Shown here: positions 13,197 through 21,971 of the stretch, one piece after another
How positions within the stretch are numbered: position 1 is the first letter of the stretch
How the letters are laid out: each line of letters starts with the position of its first letter
Assembly (NCBI GenBank): GCA_020002185.1
Contig: CM034535.1
Location: forward strand, 64,536,757-64,600,756
Reading direction: 5' to 3'
DNA length: 64,000 bases
From: Paraescarpia echinospica
Taxonomy: Eukaryota; Annelida; Polychaeta; Sabellida; Siboglinidae
Made by a program: the position numbers and the translations under genes
Notes under the pieces: generated by a model
Told to the model about the DNA's origin: nothing
The model's database searches: none
What the model saw: the letters and a program-made list of their open reading frames with translations, nothing else

Positions 13197-13372
13197 TGGC
13201 CAATGAAGATCACACCAACAATGGCTGTTTCATGTGTGCAATCCTCAGTCATGGTGACAAAGACCTGGTCTATGGCACTGACAGCATTATCCCTTTAGAA
13301 ATACTTGCCAACACTTTCAAAGGTGACAACTGCCCCACACTCGTCAGCAAGCCAAAGGTCTTCATTGTCCAG
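13197..13372 (+). CDS. Caspase, large-subunit (p20) internal exon
   Basis: A 176-nt exon between a tttcag acceptor and a gtgagg donor, entering after two bases of a codon and leaving in phase 0. It encodes NGCFMCAILSHGDKDLVYGT and continues to KPKVFIVQ. This is the caspase p20 segment with the catalytic His in SHG, then the strand that leads into the active-site pentapeptide. The closest resemblance is to executioner caspases (caspase-3/7 type). The exon ends with the Gln of the pentapeptide, so the rest must come from the next exon (16153-16297). It has no stop or frameshift. Caspases cleave after aspartate in apoptosis and related pathways; whether this copy is active is doubtful because of the next exon. 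Confidence 0.9.
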
Positions 13373-13552
13373 GTGAGGTGAAAGATTAAAAAGATTTAAC
13401 AACCGTTATGGATTGGCGAGGTATCCAGTAATTAATGGCTCATGTGAGGCATGCCTAGTTCGGGTCCGTAATATTTTCTAAATAGCAACACTTGCGAATG
13501 GTTTTCACACAATACTAGTGAACAAGACAGCAAAGATCAATGAAAAAGGAAA

Positions 13553-13826
13553 CACTGCAATGTGGAATTGCTGCATCAAAGGGTAATAAAATCAATTCTA
13601 TGGCTATTTAAGAGTACTATAAACAAAACTTGTACCAGTGCACAACTCAATGGTTAGACCTCATGCAAGCATGGAAGCTATATTGTAAAAATACCATAGA
13701 TTAGATAAGCAAGAAGGAGTACACCAAAAAGTGACAAAGCTTATTCCTGAACTTAGATACCTTTGTTATGAAAGCCGTTTAACAGAATTTGGGGTGATAA
13801 CACTAGAGACTACGATACTTTTTAGT
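13553..13826 (+). pseudogene. Old CR1 reverse-transcriptase fragment in the caspase intron
   Basis: On the plus strand the sequence reads CGIAASKGNKI, then after indels and stops a segment resembling LIPELRYLCYESRLTEFGV and ITLETT. These align in order with the RT C-terminal region of the intact CR1 ORF2 at 21972-24869 (CGIAASKGNQI, then LRDLSYEIRLKKCGLTTLET). It is heavily diverged and much older than the other CR1 copies. It lies opposite in orientation to all of them. Confidence 0.75.
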
Positions 13827-14135
13827 CCTTTGGGCCGAAGGTCCAACGGACTTATGCCATCACTCTGCGTCTGCCGTTAGCTGCCATATCTCAGAAACCG
13901 TTCAGCAACTTTTTCTCTAATTTTGTGTAGACATCATAGGGTATGCCACTATGCACAAGAAATCTGTATTTGATTGATTCATTCTAACCCCAACAGGGCC
14001 ACCCAAACTAATAAATTTTCATATTTTGCCTATTTTTCCAAAAACTCTTCAGTAACTTTTTCTCTGATTTTGCATAGACATTTCATGTGGTAGAAATCTG
14101 TATTTGATTGAATCATTCTAATGGCACCTCTTGCC
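13827..14135. repeat. AGTCC-family repeat fragment
   Basis: Starts with agtcctttgggccgaaggtcc and contains the gttagctgccatatctcaga head and two subrepeats ending in ctgtatttgattgaatcatt. The other terminus is missing, so this is a 5'-end fragment. Confidence 0.75.
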
Positions 14136-14666
14136 TTTTTTTCAAGATGGTGTATATTCATGAGCAGATTCATTGACATGTGACGCTATGGTAATTCAGC
14201 GAATCAGAACAAAGCATTTCAGACACCCCGCCCACGGCCCTCCGGAGCTGTAGTAAACAATTTTATGGCGGACATTGTTGCAGAGAATTGTTCACTTCGA
14301 AATTTACTTCGGATTATCTCAAAGTTACCTCGTTAATATTTTGACAAAATGCCTGACAGTCTTCATGAATAAAGTTATTATATACTAGTTCAGATAGTTA
14401 GAATGACTGGATGCTTTTTGAGGTGAAAATTCAACAACTTGGCAGTGCGAAGTTTATCCGGGCGGCGCTGCGACTGTACTGCGGCAGTGATTGGACTGCT
14501 AGAATCGGCCTATTTTTATATCAGAAAAAATCATTTAAAAAAATTCTCATTTGAATAAGTTCTACATTATTTGGTAGCTAACAATGTGTGGTTACATTTG
14601 TTTCACTGGACGTAGCGCATACATCCACTCAGTAATTATCTAATAACAAAGTAAATGGATAATTTT
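14136..14666. other. Caspase intron, unique-looking segment (duplicated after the gap at 35129)
   Basis: No gene seen. From about 14276 the sequence is matched by the first bases after the assembly gap at 35129 (same order, small indels), which marks the start of the duplicated block 14276-16625 / 35129-37228. Confidence 0.6.
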
Positions 14667-14669
14667 TAG

Positions 14670-15470
14670 TCCTTTGGGCCGAAGGTCCAATGGACTTATG
14701 CCATCACTCCGCTATGCGCCGTTAGCTACCATATCTCAGAAACTGTCCAGCAACATTTTCTCTAATTTTGCATAGACATATCTTATGGTACTGCCACTAT
14801 GCACGAGAAATCTTTGTTTCATTGAATCATTATAACGGCCTCTCAGGTCCCCCAAATTGATACATTTTCACATTTTGCCTATTTTTTCAAAAACTCTTCA
14901 ATAACAATTTGTTTGATTTTGCATAGACATTTCATGTGCTAGTGCCACTATACACAAGACATTTGTATTTGATTTAATCATTCTAACGACCCCCAAAATG
15001 CAAACTTTTCACATTTTGCCTATTTTCTTAAAAACTGCAGTAACCTTTTCTCTAATTTGGTATTGACTTTCCATGTGATAGTGCCACTATACTCAATCTC
15101 AAATCTGTATTTGCTTCAATTTTCTTAAACAACCTTTAACTGTGTTACATGCGAGATTGCAGCTCACCAACTCTCCTGCAAGGTTTCTACAACCACTGGA
15201 AATCAGCCTAAATAGCAGAGTATCGGGATCAAATTGTACAGTATTTTTTAATAACACTAACTAATATATACAAGCTTCACAAAATGGTCTACTCAAATAT
15301 TTTATTTCCAGGTGTATCTTCACTGGCATGCATATAGTCTCCACTAAACATGTCAATATTTTACTTCCATCACAACCCTTAATGATCTGTAACTATGATT
15401 CACCAAAAACCATTTCATTAATAATTACAAACTCACAATATAGTCCAAAAGACTACAGGGCCTCTTGCGT
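14670..15470. repeat. AGTCC-family repeat with both ends, short form (about 0.8 kb)
   Basis: Begins with agtcctttgggccgaaggtcc and ends with agtccaaaagactacagggcc near 15440-15470. The interior consists of three or four copies of the 100-150-bp subrepeat (tttttctctaattttgcata and ctgtatttgattgaatca types). It has the same termini as the 2.73-kb form but a much shorter body. A second copy, with a slightly different head, is at about 35440-36150. Confidence 0.75.
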
Positions 15471-15629
15471 GAATGGTCTGTTTATGTGTTCGTTTGACTG
15501 GGAAATCTTGCTTGGATCAAAAGGTATCTCCCTAGCTGCAGTTTCACTTTCAAGTTTTTCACTGAGTTTTTCAAAGTGGTTCATAAACTTATCCAGTGAA
15601 ATATTTCCACATTTCCACATACACCACAC

Positions 15630-15820
<191 letters not shown>

Positions 15821-16152
15821 ACACGAGCGAAGTATACCTAGGGGTAAAGTGTTGGACTCGATAAGCTAAAGGCTTCCTTGTCCACATACCATCTGGAGCT
15901 TGTAACTTAGGATCTTATTCAATTTTGTAAAACAAATGCATTTAATATTACTTGTAATAATATCAGTAAAAAAACATGTTCAAATCAAACACAATCTGAT
16001 CTTAACAATAAGTCGTGATCAATATAATTGAACGGAGGCAATTATTGTATCTGTACACCTAGAGTGCAAAACATTTAACATTATTTTATACATTGAACGC
16101 ATTGTGCTCTGTGACGTGCCCTCTGCTCACTGCTACTGGTTCTGTGTTCAAG
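15821..16152. other. Intron segment with a weak tRNA-like (SINE-head-like) stretch
   Basis: Immediately after the CA tract the sequence gcgaagtatacctaggggta and then gttggactcgataagctaaa resembles the A-box half of a tRNA-derived SINE, but no clear B box or tail follows. The rest is AT-rich intron up to the acceptor at 16152. Confidence 0.35.
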
Positions 16153-16297
16153 GCTTCCCGTGGTAGCAAGGTGGACAGCGGTGTTGAGGTAGCTGATGCA
16201 ACAGAAGAGGTGGCTGATGGGATACCACATCAAGCAGCTTCAAACATCCGTCTACCAGAAGAAGCCGACTTCCTCTACGCACATTCAACGGCGCCAG
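16153..16297 (+). CDS. Caspase exon with active-site loop; catalytic Cys replaced by Ser
   Basis: A 145-nt exon between a gttcaag acceptor and a gtatgt donor. It follows in phase from the exon ending FIVQ at 13372, so the pentapeptide is completed as QASRG: the codon at the catalytic cysteine is TCC (Ser). The remainder covers the inter-subunit linker and EEADFLYAHSTAPG, the conserved start of the small-subunit side. The exon ends one base into a Gly codon, which is completed in phase by the terminal exon at 46070. A Ser at this site is expected to abolish or severely reduce peptidase activity, suggesting a pseudo-caspase. The second copy at 36762-36906 has the same TCC codon, so a single read error is unlikely. 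Confidence 0.88.
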
Positions 16298-16611
16298 GTA
16301 TGTCATTATATGATAATTATAAAGTATGTTTCATCTTTCGAAATAATAAAAAATGTATGTCATATATAGTTAGCCTATGCCATCTATAAATATACATCAA
16401 TTCAAACATTTATTGTAATGTAAACATAATTTGGTAAACCTTGTAATCCAGAGCATTACGTTTAAACACAGTTAACAAGATTGTTAGCAAATTTGTTTAT
16501 TTCAGACAAATAAATACATTGTTTGTGAATAATCAGTCTAATGTATGACTCACACCGCCACAAACATGAATCTCTCTGGAGCACAGTGAATCATATTTTG
16601 TTTATTTTCAA

Positions 16612-17727
16612 CTTCTCTTGTATCACATTTTCTCTCACTTCCTTTCGTCCCTTCTTCGTTCGTCCCATCTCGTTTTCCTCTCTCCTCTCCCTTCCCATCT
16701 TCCCTCCCTCCTTCTCTACGGTCACTTTCTTCCCTGTCACCTTCACGCTTGTCACGTTTTCTGTTGTCGATTTTCCAATTTCTTCTCCTCCAATCACCTT
16801 CCCTCCTCTCAATCTCCTTTCCTCAGTTTTCTTGCCACTGCTATTCTCCTTCAGTCTTGCAGTATTCTCACCTCTCTCCCTGTCGTCTCTCTCCATTCGA
16901 CCTGCCTCCTTGCTAATTCCCATCTCCATTCCCTTCACAATATCTGTCAACCTAACTATCTCCTTCTGCAGACACTCCACCTTCCAACACCCAATGCACT
17001 GAAAGGTGAATCCTTCCTCCATGGTTTCTGCCCATGACTTCCCACAGCCGGACAATGCAAAATCTACCCAGCTGTGGCAGTGATCGCACACCAAGTGTCG
17101 CTTTGCCTTGACTTGCCGCTTGCAAGGCGCCATATCCCGATCAGAAATTATTTAATAACTTAACTAACTTAGTCTTTATAAAGACTGTTTCCTGTGTACT
17201 ACAGCACACTTTAGGTTAAAAATTTCAATTACACAGCCAAATATTTATCCTGACACGAACGCTAACATTACCGGTAGTGACCTAATTTAAATACAATCAA
17301 TTACGTTACGTTAGGCTGCTTTATTTATTTAGGTTACGCCGCCCGACTATCGCCCTTGCTTAATTTTAACAACAATGCTACCTAATCAAAATATCTAGCA
17401 AGTACTGGCTTACACAGATATTATCTTATGTAATTAGTTTGATGGTTGTTACTTTATCTCCTATATATTCTACCACATAATCAGGTTTGTTAAATCTTGT
17501 TTTCAAATTATCGAAGCCTAAGTGAGTTACCCTATTATCACTCACTATACTAAGGTATTCTAAAATACTATAACTAACTAACTTTAAGCACAACTGCTAC
17601 TCAATATATGTTTATTGCAACTTTATGAATGATATTAAGGCAAGAATAATACTTATCAATCAGTAATTCCACTTGTTTATCAACTTTTCTGCACCACCAA
17701 TTTCTACGATCTATCTCCGCCAAATAT
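16612..17727 (-). mobile_element. CR1 5'-half fragment (copy D): leader plus start of ORF1
   Basis: From about 17727 down to 17134 lies a CR1 5' leader. ORF1 starts at 17133 (MAPCKRQVKAKRHLVCDHC) and runs about 174 codons through the zinc-finger and charged region, then stops abruptly at 16612. There the sequence becomes caspase intron (tgtttattttcaact). The fragment is almost identical to the same part of copy B (offset 8,923 bp), including its flank beyond the 5' end. It therefore arose by segmental duplication or misassembly rather than by a separate transposition, because 3'-truncated LINEs are not a normal insertion product. Confidence 0.85.
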
Positions 17728-17835
17728 AGCCATGTTGAAGGTAAACTGCCAGCCAAATTGTGTTTAGTAAGCGTGTAACTAAGGTCTCAATTTGAAGGCA
17801 CGACCACAGGTGCATGTTCAAGTAGAGGCATTACA

Positions 17836-18290
17836 CTAATGAATATGGCTGTGAACCAGAGCATGTATCAGTTTCTCTGCACTCTGTTGATCGAGATATT
17901 TTCTAATTTTCCCAGTGTTATATAGTTGTGCATAAACTGCTTGACATTTGGACTTGATATGTTGTTCCATAGACATGTGCTTATCAAAGTAAGTGCCAAA
18001 ATTGTGCACACAATTGAAAGCATGTACCTCATTGCCCCCGATGTTAATGGACGTGTTGGTGCATTTTGCCAGTTGTTGCGGAGAACCAATTAAGATGTAC
18101 TCAGTCTTGGAGATGTTCATTTTTAATTTCATGCTTTGCAACCAGCTATTGATGTCACTAATGCACCGTTCTATAGACTTGCGATTGCTGTGCATAGAAT
18201 CGGGGTTAAAACCACAGTACACCTGATGGTCATCAGCATACGCATGCCCCAGCTTACTATGCTGATCAATGATATGAAAAACAGGCCTAG
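17836..18290 (-). pseudogene. LINE reverse-transcriptase relic with YADD box (second LINE lineage)
   Basis: On the minus strand, GHAYADDHQVYCGFNPDS contains the YADD catalytic box. It is followed by INSWLQSMKLKMNISKTEY and a thumb region reading GKIRKYLDQQSAEKLIHAL. The order and motifs match the RT palm-thumb of CR1/L2-clade elements other than the CR1 family that inserted next to it. Only this fragment is present, with no endonuclease. The frame is open for 128 codons but lacks everything upstream of the YADD box. Confidence 0.78.
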
Positions 18291-18464
18291 AATACTAGAA
18301 TACTCTGTGAATTCCACAGGGCCAAGGTTAACAAGTGCAGTTTCAGTAGACTGACAAGGTGGCAAAGGAAATCCACATTCTAAATGAAAGCAAAGTTGGT
18401 CTACAACAGCCCGTTGTGTTAATTTAGAGGTATACTGAAGATTCGATACAGGGCGATAGTTTTT

Positions 18465-19796
18465 AGTCCTTTGGGCCGAAGGTCCAAGGGACTATTGCCA
18501 TCTCTCTGCTTCTGACGTCCGCCGTTAGGTGCCGTATCTCAGAAACCGTTCAGTAACTTTTTCTCTAATTTTTGCATTGACGTATCTATGCACGAGAAAT
18601 CTGTATTTGATTGAATCATTCTAAGGGCCCCGTAGGGCCCCCAACGGCCCCAAAAAACTTATTTTTTTCACATTTTGCCTATTTCAAAAATTGTTCAGTA
18701 ACTTTTTCTCTAATTTTGTATAGATGTATCTTAGGGTGCTGCCACTACACACAAGAAATCTGTATTTGATTTAATCATTCTAAGGGCACCTCAGGGGCCC
18801 CCAAAGTGCAAATGTTTTACATTATCTAGACCACCCCCAACAGTAGATTTTGTGTATTGTACCAGAAACAGTGCCCAGCCTTACTCTGCATTGTTCCATT
18901 AAGACCTTGACTAATCTTTAATTGGTCACAGGCAGAGCAGACACATTTGACCCCTGTTAAACTGGACAGTTGCCTGCAGCTTTTAAACTGTATCTTCAAA
19001 ACTATTGATTTTCTATAATTGCAAGTTGTGTTTATTTTTATGTTCATTTAATTATTATAAAATGGTGTGACTGTGTGTCTATTGGTTAAAGATGTATTGT
19101 CACCTGTAGGTAACAAACATAGAAAATTAATATTCTGGACAACTATAGAGTGAAATATCCTACACTTTATTGATATCAAATGCATTGTACTGTTCTGTTT
19201 ACACTTGCCATGCCTTGTGTAGACATGGTACTATGTAAATAAATTGTATCAATATAGACTAATATTTACAGATTCACTATATAGTTGACATCTGAAACAA
19301 CCATTAGAAGAGTCGACATAGTTCCGCTATACACAAGAAATCTGTAATTGATTGAATCATTCTAGTGTCATCAGTATATAGTAGAATATACATTTTCAAG
19401 AAAATGTCTACATCATCATTAAGGTTGTTGTAAATTTCAAGTCAAGTCCCTTATAATTATGACTAACAGTGTTCAAAATTAGTCAGGTAAATAGCAAATA
19501 ACAAAGAAGACAAGGTTTGATAATAAGTGAGAAGAAGGCTGACACAGCCTGGCCCTGTTTTATTTTGTACATGTTGTATACAACTTTCAACACATTACCA
19601 TTAATACCACATGACATTATCTTAGACCACAGTGAGGACCGGTCTACTAAATCAAATGCTTTCTTATTAGCACCCTATCCAACCTTTACAAGAATGAAAG
19701 AACAATGTTACAATTTTTCTGACTTATCACTCATTTGGTCAGCCGGGGTCACATATAGACGTATTAGTCCAAAGGACTTCAGGGCCTCTTGGCCCA
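18465..19796. repeat. AGTCC-family element with both ends, 1.33-kb deletion derivative
   Basis: Starts agtcctttgggccgaaggtcc and ends ccaaaggacttcagggcctc followed by ttggccca. Compared with the 2.73-kb unit it keeps both ends but lacks the interior that corresponds to about 1065-1885 of the array copy. It also has a shortened RT remnant (the acacagcctggccctgtttt region around 19540). This isolated copy shows that the agtcc and ggccca ends are the true unit boundaries, which the tandem array alone cannot show. Confidence 0.8.
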
Positions 19797-20032
19797 TTTT
19801 TATAACAAATGTCACTTTAAATCATATTTTGTGTTACAAGTTGGCAATAAACATTTCAGCCTATTCATTTTATATGCACACAATTTAGTATGTCTCCAAA
19901 TTGTGAAACCACAGATGCTAATGCTAATGCTTTGATGCTAACTGTTGGTTTAGGCATCTTGATTATGTTTTCTCGTATATTTGATGCCATAATCCTATAA
20001 AACAACTAAAATAACAATGTTAATTATTTCAG

Positions 20033-20127
20033 TTGGCTGTGAACTGCCAGTGTTTTGGTTCTTTCCCTATTTCCTGGAGTGTTGGATCATTGGAGGACTT
20101 CCTTCCCTCCGCATGCTACACTACAAG
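20033..20127 (+). CDS. ZCCHC4: ZCCHC4-like exon (first copy)
   Basis: A 95-nt exon between a tatttcag acceptor and a gttagt donor, using two bases of a split codon and leaving in phase 0. It encodes GCELPVFWFFPYFLECWIIG and ends LRMLHYK. The exon at 28326 then continues VDYDNHVLYQKG, so the junction reads HYK-VDYDNH. The FPYF and YDNH segments and the downstream Cys-rich region resemble the C-terminal part of ZCCHC4, the 28S rRNA m6A methyltransferase. A nearly identical second copy of this exon is at 27479. The upstream methyltransferase exons are not in the window. The family assignment is from memory of the motif layout. Confidence 0.72.
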
Positions 20128-20606
20128 GTTAGTTATTTCTGTTTAGCAGCATTGACACATATGACCTCTATGTCCAGGGCTCCACGTCCAGTGCTCAGTT
20201 GCATGACACACACTTAAGTCCAAGTTAGGGTCATTAGGGCTCAGCACACTGTCAGTTTTCCCATTGGCGACCATGTTAATGTTTTGTGTGATTATAAGAA
20301 AACGTGACCTATAAAGTTTCTTAAACTTCCCACCTGCTGTTATTATCATCTCATTGACATGCTGGTCGATTTTAGTCAAAATCTAATATCTCTAGCTCTT
20401 GCAAAATGCCTGTATGTATGACACCTGTCAATATTTACAAATGCATGCAGGCAGTAATCCGGCTAAAGTGTCAACCAGCCAAATTGCTGCCAGATACCCT
20501 TCCGCTTAGTAAAATCAGCTAAAAATACACCATTTTACTGTCAACAGCTGCTACAATCACATCTAGAAATCTGACTACTCAAATGCACTTATGTCAGAGC
20601 AAGTGA

Positions 20607-20692
20607 ACATTGTAAAAAATCATTTCTCAAAAATATAATGCACTTTTTTTCATCTGTAATCAAGCAGGAAGTTCAACAGTGTGCTGACCCCA
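20607..20692. repeat. 86-bp direct repeat, left copy (partner 21153-21238)
   Basis: An 86-bp segment from acattgtaaaaaatcatttc to gtgctgacccca is repeated at 21153-21238 with one mismatch (catctg versus cgtctg). The pair encloses about 460 bp that contain the exon-like block at 20794-20901. Confidence 0.9.
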
Positions 20693-20793
20693 AATAGGCA
20701 TGGTGATTTTGGAGAAATTTTTTGAAAACAACACACTTTATAGGCACCAATGTTACAAGCACTCTGCAATTTTTATTTTTGTAATCCCTCCAG

Positions 20794-20901
20794 GTGTTTG
20801 TGTTTTATGTACATTTCAAAGATGCCACCAAACTTGGCAAGGCACCAGAAAAATCAGCACTTCGCTGTTTGACAATTTGTAATCCAGCACAACGTTCTCA
20901 G
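20794..20901 (+). CDS. Unidentified exon-like block, 36 codons
   Basis: Between a consensus acceptor (ccctccag) and a GT donor (cag then gtggca) lies exactly 108 nt, phase 0 to phase 0, open throughout: VFVFYVHFKDATKLGKAPEK and then SALRCLTICNPAQRSQ. Composition and borders look like a real exon, but I do not recognise the protein. It does not fit ZCCHC4 between the exons at 20033 and 28326, because those two join in phase without it. The surrounding 1 kb is missing from duplication block 2. Confidence 0.4.
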
Positions 20902-21152
20902 GTGGCACTATGAACTCCTGATACAGTTTTCCAGAAAGTCCAATAAGTGTTTTATAAGAAAATTCAATACAGGCAGTTGTTACGTTACATTCAAATGTAT
21001 ATTGATTTTTTTTACCTTGTGCCCTATTTACAAAGGTAAACATCAACAAAAAGTCACCTTAGGGTGTGAAATCCTCAAAGGCCAGACGTCTCAAGCAGTT
21101 CAATTACATAATATTACACAGCTTAATTAGCAGACATTCAGAAAACAATGCC

Positions 21153-21238
21153 ACATTGTAAAAAATCATTTCTCAAAAATATAATGCACTTTTTTTCGTC
21201 TGTAATCAAGCAGGAAGTTCAACAGTGTGCTGACCCCA
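21153..21238. repeat. 86-bp direct repeat, right copy (partner 20607-20692)
   Basis: Second member of the 86-bp pair, with one mismatch. It ends next to the cattag microhomology at which duplication block 2 carries its 1-kb deletion. Confidence 0.9.
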
Positions 21239-21661
21239 TTAGCTCCTAGGTGGTACCTAGCCACTAGGGACGGTTGCATGACACATACCCAGCTGAGATC
21301 ATCCCCAAATTAGGGGGCAACTCCTGAGACTACCCCAAATAGCCCAAACTCTAGCTAGGTGTCACGTTATTCAATCTACAAATGGCAGCGATCGTTCACG
21401 ATTTATATTGGCACAGAGAACTTGTGTGTTTAGAGATCATTTAAATCTCCTGGATACGTACAACAACGTTCAGCTGTTTGGGTGTAACTTTTCTGCCTAA
21501 GTTGGGTGCGTTTCATGGAACTGGCCACTACAGGGCTCTATATATCCAGATATCTATGTCCAAGGCTTTGTGTGAGTTGTGTCCAGGACTATCTGTCCAG
21601 GTTGTACAGTTACTGTGTTTGAGCACTGTGCAGCTCACTGCTTTTGATCCTTATGTTCAAG

Positions 21662-21782
21662 GCCCAGACAGTGCCGGACAGTCTGTTAATGTATAACGCC
21701 CAGAGCGACGAGGGAAAGAGTGACTTCATCTTCCTTGCAATCAAGAACAGACGTGTCGAGTTCAGGTTCAACAGTGGATCAG
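21662..21782 (+). CDS. Orphan laminin-G domain exon (perlecan/agrin/laminin type)
   Basis: A 121-nt exon between a gttcaag acceptor and a gtacgg donor, entering in phase 0 and leaving after one base. It encodes DSLLMYNAQSDEGKSDFIFL, then AIKNRRVEFRFNSGSG. This is the typical laminin-G strand pattern: (D)xLLxYN, an acidic loop, DFIxLAxxxxRxEFRxxxGSG. It is best known from perlecan and agrin LG domains in the extracellular matrix. No other LG exon is visible nearby, and the neighbouring exons belong to other genes. It lies exactly where homology between the two duplication blocks stops and just before CR1 copy B. Confidence 0.7.
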
Positions 21783-21971
21783 GTACGGCGTGTCTTCATG
21801 TAAAGGATGTAGTCTCTTCCTAGTTTTTCATGTATTAATTAATTTAATGTTCTTAAGAGTATACCAACTATGTTTTAACAAGATTTAACAAGATTGCCAC
21901 CCAGAGAATTAACTCTAGGTGGCAGGTGGACAAGGAAGCCCTTTGGCTTATCGAGAGTCCGACCCTTTTAT

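Larger units (their letters stand above)
16618..21660. repeat. Segmental duplication, block 1 (partner 25541-28105)
   Basis: Co-linear with 25541-28105. It covers the CR1 5' half, an older LINE relic, an AGTCC-family element, a ZCCHC4-like exon and following sequence. Block 1 contains two segments absent from block 2: about 18204-19665 and about 20238-21242. The second missing segment is bounded by the direct repeat cattag (20232-20237 and 21237-21242), of which block 2 retains one copy, as expected for a deletion by microhomology. Homology ends near 21655, just before the laminin-G exon. Confidence 0.85.
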
